From the NCBI GenBank assembly GCA_964304625.1, contig OZ199838.1, forward strand, positions 10,478,001 to 10,542,000: a stretch of 64,000 bases of DNA, in the 5' to 3' direction. This document shows, piece after piece, positions 33,166-45,654 of this stretch. The notes beneath the pieces were generated by a model that saw only the letters and a program-made list of their open reading frames with translations, was not told where the DNA came from and ran no database searches. The translations under genes and the position numbers were made by a program. Origin of the DNA: Kudoa neothunni. Lineage: Eukaryota > Cnidaria. The number at the start of each line of letters is the position of its first letter. Position 1 is the stretch's first letter.

Positions 33166-34193
33166 ATGACACAAACTTCTTGCAAAAATATATCTTTTTC
33201 GGCGAATGGAATAACGATGATAACGTTAAGTATTTCCTTCTCAACATTACTATCTTTCATCACTATTCTAATGACGGTGGGTAGCATGTAAAAGTCGATG
33301 GAAGACCAACAACTACAATAAATTAGTACTCGCTTTTTTCTGGAGTGATACTCTGAATTCAGCAATTGTTTCACCCGCTCGGCTCATACTCGAACAGTGT
33401 GAACAATTCACATTTTTAAATTGTTCTTTTATAGTGGGAGCCACTAGATTTTTTGGTTTTATCTCTCTCAGTATAATGCTCTTACTTACTCTTGAACGAT
33501 ACATCAAAATATTGAAACCTATCAAATATAAAAATTATTCCCCAAATTAGTCGTAGAGAAAGCCATAATAGTTATTGTTGTAGTATCGATCTTAGTGGTT
33601 GTTCTATTAGACTCCAATTGGAAAAAACTACTCAGTAGTGAACATAAGGAAATAACCCTAAAATGGTGCACATATTCAACAACTATAATTCCAATCTATG
33701 GAATGATATCGTCTTTAATTGCACAATTTGGAACAATAATTGTGATCACATATCTAAATATCAAACTTCTATTTCATATACAGACAGTATTCAGACAATT
33801 AGGTAATCTGGGTCGAATTAAAGAAAGAAGAAACAAAAACAAAAATATGAACTCTTTTTAGGCCTATCCTCCGCTGCATTAGCTGGCTGCTATATTTTAT
33901 TGGTCGTTCCTATAAATATTATTGATCAGATATCATTCAGTAACAATTTTGTGGGTGATTCCTCTAAAATAACTCGTGTACCCAATGTTGTTATTCAACT
34001 TTGCATCTATTTGGTAATAATTTATCCCGCCGCAGAGGGAGTTCTATTCCTGATTATTCATCCTCAATTTTTCACACCAATAAAAAATACCTTGCTTTGT
34101 CGCGAAAATATCGAACAATGCTCTATCGTCGATTTCTCTGCTACTGAACCAACAAAGTCATTCGAAGGTGCTCTAACTATGGAACGATCCTAA
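33166..34193 (+). pseudogene. 7TM receptor pseudogene
   Basis: A host gene relic of the same family as 30748 and 42103. From the ATG at 33166 a first frame covers TM1, and a shift near 33290 leads into TM2-TM3. That second stretch has Phe-Phe-Trp-Ser-Asp-Thr, Leu-Asn-Cys-Ser and Leu-Thr-Leu-Glu-Arg-Tyr. A second shift near 33545 leads into TM4-TM5, with Lys-Trp-Cys-Thr-Tyr-Ser-Thr. A third near 33855 leads into TM6-TM7, with Val-Pro-Ile-Asn-Ile-Ile-Asp and Tyr-Pro-Ala-Ala-Glu-Gly-Val-Leu-Phe. The stop is at 34193. At least three frame changes make a functional product unlikely. Short introns are a less likely explanation, because no matching GT..AG pairs are obvious. It is closest to the receptor at 42103, with which it shares Tyr-Pro-Ala-(Ala/Val)-Glu-Gly. 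Confidence 0.75.
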
Positions 34194-35884
34194 TTATTAT
34201 ACTTATAAGAAACAGATGTTTTTTCAGATTTTTAAATTTTGTTTCTTTTTGCAACTGCTTACCAACAATACTCCTTTTAATGAAAGAAAATTGAATTTCA
34301 AACATATTTTTCATAGATTACTCTCTGAGTTTGCTTATTTAGAAAATAACAATAAGAAGTTACTATAATAATGCTCACTAAGTTCTACATGCTATAAATT
34401 CTAGTTTTAAATTGCATAGCTTCTCAAATACATATTTAATTTATTTAATCTAATTTAAAAGCAAATTTAATTAGACTGAAAGGATAAGAAACGATATATC
34501 GAATAATTTATCTGATGTTGAGTCCTAACTTCTTGATTAGCCCTCCACGTACGGCGTGGGAAAAAATTAGGCGCTTGCCGTTGGAGTGGGTTTTAGCAGC
34601 GCCTAGGAGGGATCTAAAATATCGAGTACCGAATGAGGGCTACATACAAAAATTCAATGAGGGGAACAGTTTCCTTTTAAAATCGAGGATTACGTATAAG
34701 TTCAGGGTCGAAGTAACGCTTGGGATTTTGTTAATTATACTTGTACCTTGTTAAGAGTAGATATTTTAATCAAATTATATAAAACTATTCGATAACTTTC
34801 GATGTTAAGGGATTTATATTAACAGATGTTTATTAAAATTGGAGAAAATGAGTTTTATATCACGTAATAGGGTAGGACTTGGCATCCAAAAACACTCTTT
34901 GGCGAATATTTTTTTGTTTGGTCCTAGATGATTTTGCATCATAGAATAAAATAACGTTGAAAGTAAGGATTTAGCTAATTAAGACAACCTCTAATTTTTC
35001 TACTAAATCTCGAATACAATACCACAACACCGTCAGCGCATGTGAAATCGTCATTGAATATACATTAAATTCTGGATTAATTATATACTTAAAAATTTTT
35101 TTTAATAATGTTACGTTTTAAGAATCGTGACTCAATCATTTTAACAAGCCTTAAGTATCTTATTATATATTGACTATAAACTTTTTTAAAAAATAACACA
35201 ATCAAATAATACATTTTTAGTTTATATACTTTTGTTGTTACATTATTTTTATTATAAAAAAAGTTATAAACGTTTTACCAATATAATGTTATCATTAAAT
35301 TTTTATAATGACCATATGGTCAACCTTCTGATTCCACTGCGATTAAACTCGTAAAAATATTTTGCATTAATAAATTTATTAGAATTCCTCTTTTAAATAA
35401 GCTTGTTTTATAAAATAAATAAGTTAAACAACAATAAGATTTTAGTAATATTATTGCAATTATTATGCATAACATTATGATCAAAAATACAACAGTAACC
35501 TTCTTCGAGATAATCATAGTTTATATATATATAATAAAGTAATTAACTACTATCTTGAGGATTCTAATGCTTGATAATTAAAGGTCATTATTTTGTATTA
35601 ACCTTTAAAGGATAACCTTCAGTTCCATGCGCCCATCTTTATATTATTTTATTTATGAATTTTGTTGTTATACATGTTATATTTTGTGTATATTCGTCAG
35701 AATTTCATCTACATTTTTAAAAAAGCATTATCTACCGACCGACATAATAAAATAAGTTAATGGTTTGGCGAAATTACACAAATTATAACAGGTTTTACAA
35801 CAAAATAATAGGGAGGTGGACGCGCGAATCCAATGGTTAGCCGTTAAGGGATAAAAGAATCCCATAGGTATTCTAACAATTGTA
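34194..35884. other. no gene recognised
   Basis: AT-rich. Two small open frames (34515-34754 plus, 79 residues; 35320-35517 minus, 65 residues with a hydrophobic stretch) show no family motif and are probably chance. Confidence 0.3.
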
Positions 35885-36690
35885 GTTGACAAATACATCA
35901 AAAAAATTATTATTTCTCTATAAATTTAACAAATTTGAAGTCGTTAATTGTTCACTGATTTTTTTATTTATATCTGTTACTGATAAATTTATAAATGTTC
36001 AATCTTGTGACTTCGTATTTTAGAAACTGAACTTTCCGATTTATTCTATTTATAATAAGAACGATGTTTCAATTTAACTATGGCGTAACTTAAAGTGGTA
36101 TTTAGTTTATACATTTTTTGGGGTAGTTTATTCATGAATAAAATAATTTTATAACAATATTTGTTCCAAAATTCAAACATGAAAATTTTTAATTTATTCT
36201 ATTAAGTTATCTTTTTATTTAAATACATTAGTGACTAAAAACAAAAATGTTCAATAATTTTTTTTAATTAAAATTAACTTTAAAGTAGAGGAATCGTCAC
36301 AAATCAAAATATACGATTTTTAATCATTTTAAGTTAAATCAACTGTGGATGATAAAAGTCCATAACATTTTTTTATTATTTATCTCAACACCATAAAAAT
36401 GGTGTAAAATCTAAAAATAAACATTTGTTACTTAGTTTTTGAATATAAAGTGAAATATTACGTCATATTTTGTAATCTACTTCAATATTTTTGTGTGGTT
36501 GAATGTTTCAAGCATTTAAACTAATATAATTAATTTACTGAGATGTATTGTCTATCAAAATGTTTTTAAAAACTAGTAGCAACCACTTAACGTTGGAATC
36601 ATGAAATCCCTATACAAATCCTTAATAATCCTCACATCAACACATAACCACCCTCGATTTTTTATAGACCTAATGGAGGCTGAACGTAAT
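35885..36690. repeat. interspersed repeat R2, copy 2 (empty site)
   Basis: Matches the two halves of R2 copy 1 on either side of the LTR element, with its own internal insertion of about 150 bp near 36,190-36,300. The right end has CACCCTCGATTTTTTA, as in copy 1. The left part of copy 1 (before about 9,980) is missing here. Confidence 0.6.
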
Positions 36691-37310
36691 CTTGCGTGGC
36701 CCCTCTCTTGAAATATTATAAAGTTGGCATTAAATATAAAAACCTACTAGTATTATAGTTTTTACGGTATAATATAAACGATGGATCCTTGCCTTAACAG
36801 TATGTGATCTATATTATATTTCTATGGGGTCATTTAAAGGATTAGTGAAATTTTATGGTTTTCTGGATTTTTTCAATGTAGTATATTCACGATCCCGCTC
36901 GAAACTGCCCAGTTTGCGCCACTTTGTGTACATAGTAGATGTACACCGTTTTAGCTAACCCCCCAAAATACGGATAATCCCATCCACCTAAAAATTTCGA
37001 GTAATTTTCAAAAATATTTTCGACGGTATATTTGTTGATATTTTTTATTAATTAAAGAAACCACAAAGGCGTTCTCTTCGGAAATTTACGTGGAACTCGT
37101 AACTTGGAAGTTCTTGCAAGCATTGTTTATGCTAGTTTTAAGGCTTCACGTTGATCTGATATTTACAGAAAGCTTTACCTAAAATGACAGACGATTCGAT
37201 AGAGACCAGGAATTTTTGTTCGAAGTCAAAACTATTATTTTTATCTTATTATTTGTTCTATAAACTGATAAATGGGGTTAATTCTCGCATACAATATATT
37301 AAGGTACTTG
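36691..37310. other. no gene recognised
   Basis: Mixed-composition spacer before the Tigger element; no frame of note. Confidence 0.3.
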
Positions 37311-40300
37311 CATTTAAGCCTCGATACTGCGGAATTAAACTTTATTAGTGTTATGTTTTTTAACTAACCAAGTAGAACATATAAATCATATCCAATATGC
37401 TCGAATGGTTACCTATAAAAATAAACAATATATTTAGAACAAGGTGCTATCCAATAAATTGATAACAACCTTGTGTCTCGGTAATGCGTAACTCCCTAAT
37501 TTTGACTTCTTTACTCTGCTGGTCACACTATAATAAATTTGATATTGTCTCAAAGAGCTATGGACGAAAAATAAAAATAACTGAACCTCATAATTCTCTT
37601 AAGATTATATCTGAGGCTAAAGTTATTACTGTACAACGTTCCGAACTAATACGTGTTTTTAATTTCAATATCGTTCGATAATTTAAAATAACCCACCCAA
37701 CTCTCGATAGAATCTTGTCTAAACAATATGAAATCACAAATTTAAAAAATGCAACATCTAGAAAAATATTTAACATTAGAAAATATAAAAAGCTAGAAAT
37801 TAACTTTTAGGACTGGATAGGTTCAATGCGAAAAATAAATAAACTAATATTGGTATTTTAAATGATCCAAAAGTTTCTGTCATTACAAAATATATTAGAA
37901 TCAACGACTTTAAAATAAGCAGCAAGTTTTTTAATAGACACTTCCTTTTTAATAATTTCAGAATGCGTTACCATCTGAAAAACTCTAAATCGCACGGAGA
38001 AGTAGGAAGCGCTGACTTTAAATGTATTTATGATTGCGTGGACGATTCGTCTGAGACTTTGTCGAGATACAATCCAGAATACATATTTAATTAGGACGAG
38101 ACGGCTTGTTTATGAATTGCTGGTTCAACATGCTTACATAACCAAAAATGAATACAATATAAAAGATAAAAAACAATTCAAAAGGAGTTTTACAGTTTGA
38201 ATCATTTCTTCAGTGACAGGAGAAAAGTATTCATTACACGTAATTGGAAAATTCCAGAAATCTCATTGATAAAGGCAATTAAAGAGTTTCCAGTTGAACA
38301 CCATTCGCAAAAAGAATGGTTGGATGTCTTCATCTATGTTTTATTAGATAAGTGTCCAACTCATCCAAAATCGATTTATAATTTGGAAAACATCATGCTC
38401 CTGTTTCTGCCAAAAATCATTACCACTGTGGTGCAACCAATGGACCTAGGAATAATCCGCAGTTAAAGAGCGAGTTATAGAAAAATATTTTGCGGAAAGC
38501 CCAGAAAAATTTAATTATGTTTTGCTAGATTGCTTAAGTACAAAAAAATTGGTATGGAGAATGGCTACGGTATCAACGATTAGTAATCGAGATCAAAGTC
38601 GCCTATTTTCAAAATGAAATAATCGATTTATTCTTATCTTTATTGAAAAATTAAGAAGATAAAACTTTAACGTAATCCGAGGATGAAATAACATCAGAAG
38701 ATAACTAACCGAAAATTTTTAATACTTTATGCATAGATAAAAATGGTAATGATATTATTTTGTCGGAAAAAAATGAAATCATACACTTAAATGACGACGA
38801 GCTATGTAAATTCACTGTATGTAATGAAAATTCTGATTCTGAACAAAAAGATGAAATCGTCGCAACATCTCAATTAAAAAGTGCTATTAATACACTAAGG
38901 AAAGCGTTTATCAACGCGAATCTTGAACTATCGTTTTCTATACATCTAGTTCAGGACACTGTACCCAAAATTTATAAAGAAAAGAACGAGACATAATAAA
39001 ATAAATAAGTTCTTTTTCGCAGTATTTCAAAATCAACTTGTAACCAGCACGTACTCTAAGATGAGACGCCGGATCCCTCTTTAATTGAATTAGAAAAAGA
39101 TGTAACATCAAAACGACAATGGCTCTAAAACTAATCTGAACAATTCTATGAGATCTGCTATTATAGTGGTTTTTATGTAAGTTGTTATAAATACAAAAAT
39201 AATTTAACTTAATTATCAAGGGCGGAACGACAAAGAAGTAAACCACTAAAGATGTAAAATGCCACCCTACCATTGTTGGTCGTATTATAAAACAATATGA
39301 CCAAACCAAAGCCTTCTATAAGAAGAAGGCGGGTTAAGATGAACGTTCTATTATGAACGAAGAACACAAACGATTTATAATTAGTTGTGTTGACAGCAAC
39401 TGTACAATTAAATTGAAATCGTTGGCAGATTCTGCTAAAAAGAGATTTCAAACTAACGCTTCACCAATACAGTTAGTATTGTCTTGAAAAATTTTCATTA
39501 CACGTTGGAGATTTTAATTGTACCTGCAACGAGGAATTCTCATGAAAATATATCTAAAAGGAAAAGTTATTTAACTGCTATATGTTTATGTTTAAAAGTG
39601 ATCATTAATTCTCCTTTTTGAATTAAAATCCAAAACTACCTCATGTAATCTTTATCAACAAAACAGGATTTTTACTTTCTATAAAACGATCTTTTGGTAG
39701 AACTTCATTAGGCACTGGGGCAAATAGATTAACTTCCAAATAAGATAAAAACTATCAGACTTGCTACTGCTATCAGTTGTAATAAAGTGTGAATTTAGAA
39801 AATACATGAAGGCGCAGTGAATCAAAATATTATGTTGGAATATCTTGATCAACTTTCCAGAATTTTGATGCTAGCGGAGTTCCAAATTCTTTGGTAATAA
39901 CGGAGAAAGCAGAATTCCAAACGACACATGTTAATACAAAATCAATAACACCAGGCATAAAATGTTGGTTCTATCGCCGTATTCTCCATTTTTGAATCCA
40001 ATTGAAGAATGATTTAATAAAATAAAACTTCTTGTTAGATAAAATCTTCCACAAAATAAAGATGAAATGTATAACACTATCAGAGAGACAGTCAATGAAT
40101 TATCTCCTGAACAATGCTCAAATTATTTTAACTACTCTGAAATACATTTTTCTGGATGTCTCAATTAGGAGTTTATTAAAAAATTGTCGGAAATATTCTA
40201 TTTTTCAATTTTATTAAAAATATGTGCATATTGATTCGGAATCTCATGGTGACGTTTGTGCTGGTTGTAAGTCGAGCTCGAATTACTATAATAGGCGTTA

Positions 40301-40389
40301 GATTGGAGTTTCTTCAGCGTACGCATCCGATCTCATTATGACGCAATTTTAGCCCGCCAAAAATATTACACAATATCGAGGCATTACTG
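37311..40389 (+). mobile_element. pogo/Tigger-like transposon, broken, with a nested Tc1-like element
   Basis: Ends: CATTTAAGCCTCGATACTG on the left and, read inward from the right, CAGTAATGCCTCGATATTG. Plus-strand remnants occur in order. The first is a helix-turn-helix region at 37484-37681 and onward. The first catalytic Asp motif (Asp-Glu-Thr-Ala) is near 38095. The second, Leu-Leu-Asp-Lys-Cys-Pro-Thr-His-Pro, is followed by Thr-Val-Val-Gln-Pro-Met-Asp-Leu-Gly-Ile-Ile at 38197-38466. The acidic tail (38760-38996) closes the series. Multiple stops interrupt it. A Tc1-like element lies in its 3' part. Confidence 0.8.
39020..40246 (+). mobile_element. Tc1-like transposon nested in the Tigger element (edges approximate)
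   Basis: Left end CAGTATTTCAAAATCAA and right end read inward CATGAGATTCCGAATCAA are diverged forms of the ends of the copy at 27116-28345, and the lengths agree (about 1,227 and 1,230 bp). Decayed plus-strand pieces align with the intact-looking transposase at 62122-63091. They include a helix-turn-helix region near 39,270-39,470, Phe-Ile-Asn-Lys-Thr-Gly-Phe (39,652 on) where Phe-Ile-Asp-Asp is expected, and Ser-Pro-Tyr-Ser-Pro-Phe-Leu-Asn-Pro-Ile-Glu-Glu (39,970-40,010). The first catalytic Asp has become Asn. Confidence 0.7.
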
Positions 40390-42102
40390 TGTATTATAAC
40401 TAGGGGATCGTAGTTTTCGATTAAAATTGATTTTGGTCATCGAATTTTTGAAACGTGTAGTAATTGGAGAGGAATTGATAGTTATCTTGTTGACTGGGTC
40501 GAATTAAAGAAGGTGGAAAACTAATTAACCTGTAAATTCGCGAAGTAAAATTATCTCCGCAACAAAATAGAATTTACGAGTCAATAAAGTCAAATAAACA
40601 TATTTTTTCTAAGTGTTTCAAGGCACTTCTCTGTCCGTTATTTTCTTAGAGATTGAAAGGATAGAAAAATTTGGTTCCCATTATTGTTCTCAGCGTTCTT
40701 CCGATATCGTTATTATGTTAAAAATATTTTTTGGGGAAATATTGTTCCAATTTTTTAAATTTAAAATGTTTAAACGCATGCGCGCCAATGAATCAACCAA
40801 GTAAACGTTGAAAACTACGTTCCCTAATTATAACCAATTTTGTTTTGGGGAATATTTTATGATGTAAAATTATTATTCAGCTTATATTCAAAGCAATCGT
40901 CGTATAGCATTCCTTTTTAATTTTTTCATAAAAAGGCTAATTGCGTGGTAAATCATATTCAGACGCCGCTAGTTTTTACTATTTTTAATTATTTCTGACA
41001 CATAACTTGGCTCTTAGGGGCCGAGAATAACTAAAGATATCATATTCTAAAAAATTAAATCATTATACATTTTGCGAGTAAGAGCTTTTTTATTAAAATT
41101 TTAGTCACATGCGCGATTCTATTTTAGGGTTAAAATTTACGATGCTAGTGACTTTTGCCACCTTTTACCCCATTCCGGGTTTTCGTTTCATTTTCAGCCC
41201 TTTAATAATTATTAGATCTTCCTATGAAAATGTAATTTTTGATGATTAACAATTTAGATGCGTTATTAAAATACCACTTTTAATATACAGTTTAAATTTT
41301 TTGAAAAATTAGTATTGGACCCCGAATGGTTAAAGTAGCCAATAGGAATTATCAAGCTAGTTTCATTATACGAACTAAAAAACGAGTTTTAGATTTACAT
41401 TATTCCATAAAAGTAAAATAAACTTATAAATAATTAAAAAATAGATAACTTTAAATCATTGAGCCCTGTATTGTTTTGAACAATCATCGTATTTATTATT
41501 GATCCCGAACATATCTATTAGCTAAGATAATCTCAAATAGTACAATTTCAAGAAAATTTCGAATGTCTTAGAAATGCATTAAATATTCAATCGTCATTTA
41601 AATTGGAAGAATACGAATTTTTTGTGCTTTCTGGATCGCTAACCTTCGCTATTGTAGAATTTATTGTGGACCAAGAATGAGACGTCCAGTTTAAGAGTTA
41701 TTAATAATTGACTGCATTGCAATTTTTTCATGATTTTTAAAAAACAAATTATCTAAAATCAATGAATATTTTTGTTTATTAATAATTAATTTAATTTCGA
41801 TAAACTTAAAATCAACATTATTTTCCTAAGGAAAAAGTTCGAAATTTTTTCTTAATATTCTGGGAAACGTGTAAAGTTTCATCCCTTAATTAATGCAGAA
41901 TTTAGCATTAATACTACTCAAAAAAGCACAACAACTTGAAATTATCAAATGGACGTGGCAAAACATTATTAATCTAACAAGTTGAATATATTAATTGAAA
42001 CGATGGTTTGTTTCAGCTAATCCAATCACCAAACTTTGATAATATTGCTTCGTTCCGAATTGTTTAGGCAAACTATTGTTGGTTTAAATTACTGCCCTTC
42101 CT
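40390..42102. other. no gene recognised
   Basis: AT-rich intergenic DNA upstream of receptor 2. A segment near 40,985-41,040 (AATTATTTCTGACAC and TTAGGGGCCGAGAATAA) resembles the stem-loop at 60329-60379, suggesting a dispersed repeat. No coding frame seen. Confidence 0.35.
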
Positions 42103-43152
42103 ATGATTTGTCCAGGTGTGAGTGCCATCCAAGGAACTGAAATATTGATAGCTTTACTAACTGTGGTAAGTGGTATAGCAATACTATGCGTTACAGTAAT
42201 AACGACCTTTATCATATATTCGACTTCCAAGCTGCAAACATCAAACAATTACATAATAATCACCCTATTTTGGAGTGATACAATCAATGTGGTGATAATA
42301 TCCGTGATTCGGATTTCTCTATTGATATGTAATGCCTATACCAAATCTAAGTGTCTTGCGGTGGTAACTTTTACGCGATTTCTTTCATTTGTCTCTATTG
42401 GCTGCCTAATTTTTGTTACGTTGGAAAGATTTTTACGATTACTCCATTACCGAATATATCATCGCTATATTAATAAACAACGCACCACAAGAGGACTCGT
42501 GGTTTTAATAGTGATTTCATTATTATTCTCAACACTTGTCGAAATAAATTGGAGCCTTGCGTCTAACAAAGACAATGACCTCTATGAACCAATACCTTAT
42601 TGTACTTATGCCGTTGTTATGCAACCCGGATATGGATTTGTTAGCATTATTGTTTTTCAGCTGCTACCATTTTTTTTTATTTCTCTAATGTACATCAATA
42701 TAATGTTTTTTGTGCGGAAACGACTGTTTCAAAGGACCATGGATAACAACGGAACTCGGAATGAAAGAAGAAACGTTAGAAGACTTCGAGCTGACATCAA
42801 AATTGCCGTATCCGTCATGGCTATTGTTGGTAGTTATATGATTCTAGTTTTACCGATTGTTGTAACAGATCTCATAAAATTTAAAACCGATTTTTTCCTG
42901 GAAGAGGAAAGAACTGTGATCCCTCGGAATGTAATGATTGTTGTAGTGATACTGGCTATCTTGTATCCTGCTGTCGAAGGAATTGTATTCTTGGGAACTA
43001 GCAAACAATTTTGGAAACCGATCGGAATAGTGACGGGAATATCCCACCTCAGAAATAGACCTACTACTGACACTGTTACTAACACAACCGATCGCACTCC
43101 ATTCAGCAAAGGTATTGATCCAATAATGGTGGAACAAACGGATATAATATAA
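42103..43152 (+). CDS. orphan seven-transmembrane (class A-like) receptor 2
   Basis: A single-exon frame of 349 residues with seven hydrophobic segments, starting with a short N-terminus and no signal peptide. Class A-like features: Leu-Phe-Trp-Ser-Asp-Thr in TM2, a Cys before TM3 (Ser-Lys-Cys-Leu) with a loop Cys (Pro-Tyr-Cys-Thr-Tyr), Thr-Leu-Glu-Arg-Phe after TM3, and a basic third inner loop (about residues 205-232, many Arg). In TM7, Leu-Tyr-Pro-Ala-Val-Glu-Gly replaces Asn-Pro-x-x-Tyr. The Thr/Ser-rich tail has possible phosphorylation sites. It shares its signature residues with 30748 and especially with the pseudogene at 33166. The ligand and G protein are unknown. Confidence 0.82.
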   Translation: MICPGVSAIQGTEILIALLTVVSGIAILCVTVITTFIIYSTSKLQTSNNYIIITLFWSDTINVVIISVIRISLLICNAYTKSKCLAVVTFTRFLSFVSIGCLIFVTLERFLRLLHYRIYHRYINKQRTTRGLVVLIVISLLFSTLVEINWSLASNKDNDLYEPIPYCTYAVVMQPGYGFVSIIVFQLLPFFFISLMYINIMFFVRKRLFQRTMDNNGTRNERRNVRRLRADIKIAVSVMAIVGSYMILVLPIVVTDLIKFKTDFFLEEERTVIPRNVMIVVVILAILYPAVEGIVFLGTSKQFWKPIGIVTGISHLRNRPTTDTVTNTTDRTPFSKGIDPIMVEQTDII

Positions 43153-45654
43153 ATATTTTTAGTAGTATATTAAACAGTATTTTTATATTAGACGATTTTT
43201 TCGCATACTAATTCTGATATTACATAAATAAATGTGTGTATAAAAATCTATTTTAACTATCACATTTACAGTAAGTAATATAAAACTGCGTATATAAATT
43301 TTTTATGATTTGTTAGTATAATCTAACAATATTTATTGTAATTCGTGTTGATAAAATGTTATTTTATTATATGGAAATACTAACATGAAATTTTTTATTC
43401 CAATAAACAACAGAAAAGGTGGACTGAACAAAAAATTTAATGCGGGAGAATATTGATTCAATAGTAATTTTTTCTAATAGAGTAGATTCTGCTAAGGCGG
43501 AAACGGCGCCGGACAATAATTTGCCAGATTGCAGAGGCGCACCTGTAAATTTGGCTCCTCGTGCACAAGATTTATCTGAAAACTATTTAGAGCATTTAGA
43601 AACATCACAAGCACATGAACACACTATAAACTTATATTTTAAAAGTGACAGAAGTAGTTTTACCGCTTGAGTTTCCATCACATGTTGTTTTTGGCCGCAT
43701 AAAATGTTTTGAACGTTCGCCGATGTTAACCATCGTATAATAGTCTCTTTGTGAAACAAAATTGTCTCGATGGTAGTCTAAAAATATCCAATATAGCTAT
43801 TATGCTATTAGATTATTAATCCACTTTACATATGTCACAATTCACCCCGTCTCCCACAGTAACTATTAAAAAATCAGAATAAAAATATGCCCGAACAAAT
43901 TCAGTAACCATTTTCATTGATACCAACACAGTCCATGCCACATATTTTATTTTTATTGATATTCCGTTCAAAATCCCTGATCAGTGAATCACTGGGGGAT
44001 GCCTAAAACCTATTTATATATGAAAATTCTAAAACAAACAGATACAATTCCTGTAGCATTTGTTATTTGGTTTACAGCATACTTGAAATCCATTATAGCT
44101 TTTATCTTGATGAACCTAACAAGAGCATCTCTATGCATGTTGTCGTAAAACTAAAACTGGTATTCATTCATTTTTTCATTTTAATAATTACGTAACCGCA
44201 ATATATAGAAGAAATTTGCATCAATGCATAACCAAAAATAATGTTAATGACTGTTCCTATATAGAAACTATCAGAGAAATTAATATATATAGCATTTCTC
44301 ACTAAAGATCATTTCTCTTGGGTCCTACTCTTAAATTTATTTTAAAATTATAAATATTGGTATGATAAGGATTTAATTGTTTTGAAAACTTGATAATCAT
44401 TTCAAAAAGATGTAATCGTATTAATTTTTGAAATTATCATATCCATTAATCATTAACAAAATTATAACGACATATATGTGAATCTATTTGATTTGTTAAA
44501 TCCAAACCTTTCTATTATAAAGTATTAATTATAATTGATATTTGCTCAAATTTTTAATACTTTGAGTATCCTAAGTTAACTAGCTCAATTTTATAAATTT
44601 TGAATACACCATCATATCCAATGTTTGAATTATTTTAATACGCCCTCCATCGATAAATTATTCATATAATTTTAAAAAGTAAAAAGCTTTCGGCATTCAA
44701 AAGCTTTATTGATAGGTTTTAGATAATTTACCTTATCTAATTAAAATAGATAACTGATTTTCCATACTTTTATTCACAAACAAAGGACGTGAAATATACA
44801 ACTATTTTAACCAATCGATATCATATCATATCATATCATAACATTAATATTTGTTTTTAGTACAAATAATAATTAATTATAATTTTTTTATTATTTTTAG
44901 TTCCATTTGATTAACTCAGCTTATCATTTAACCAATTAATCCCTTTCTCTAAGTGTGTATATTTTAGCACGTCTAACCAGAAAAGTGTATCATTGCATGA
45001 TTTATCTTCTGTTAAAGAGTTATATTCATTTTAGGCATGTCCGATATCTGATTTATCTAATATATCCACAAGGCAACTAGGATCATATAAATTACTAGCG
45101 CAAATTTCTCATCTTCGCCCGGCATAGAGAATATTATGCATGGAATAATCTCATTAAACCATTCGGAATTACACAAATACTTCCAGTTAACCCATAGAAA
45201 GGATTAAACCATAAATTGATTAAAGTACCATATTATTAACTGTCGTGATTAGGAAAATTAAAATTAAGGTCATTTAAGGAAATCATAAAAATTGTAAAAG
45301 CTATAAAACTTTATGATAGCTAATAGGAGTTAATTTCCAGTAATGTCACACTGACACTAAATTTAATCGTGTAATAGCTAATTTTTCCAATAACAAAATT
45401 AGATACCACAAAAACTCGACATTTTCATCAAGTTATATAATAACCTAAAGTGCATTAAAATTTAGGCCACGTTTATTAATATTCAATATTGTTAACTTTC
45501 AAATTAATTAATTTTGTCTTTAATATTGTCAAGTAGTATATTATTTATTTAAAAAATTTAATGTTTTCTCGATAAATTATATGTGAACTTAATTTTAAAA
45601 ATGAAGAGTATGATAGCAACTGCGTTTACTCTAAGAAATGTGATACTTGATTAA
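43153..45654. other. no gene recognised; small satellite
   Basis: AT-rich. A 76-residue open frame at 43440-43670 has protein-like composition (Ala-Glu-Thr-Ala-Pro-Asp and Leu-Ser-Glu-Asn-Tyr-Leu-Glu) but no recognised family, and could be an exon or a transposon scrap. Four tandem TCATA units occur at 44821-44840. The remainder shows nothing. Confidence 0.35.

Noticed and set aside
33290-33860. Interpreting the frame changes in the third receptor as short introns
   Set aside because: At the three positions no GT..AG pair of 27-63 bp restores frame without removing conserved membrane segments, so pseudogene is the simpler reading.
34515-34754. 79-residue plus-strand frame after the receptor pseudogene
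   Set aside because: Isolated, no family motif, no splice context; could be chance in the less AT-rich patch.
44821-44840. TCATA tandem repeat considered as a CRISPR-like or satellite array
   Set aside because: Only four 5-bp units; an ordinary microsatellite.
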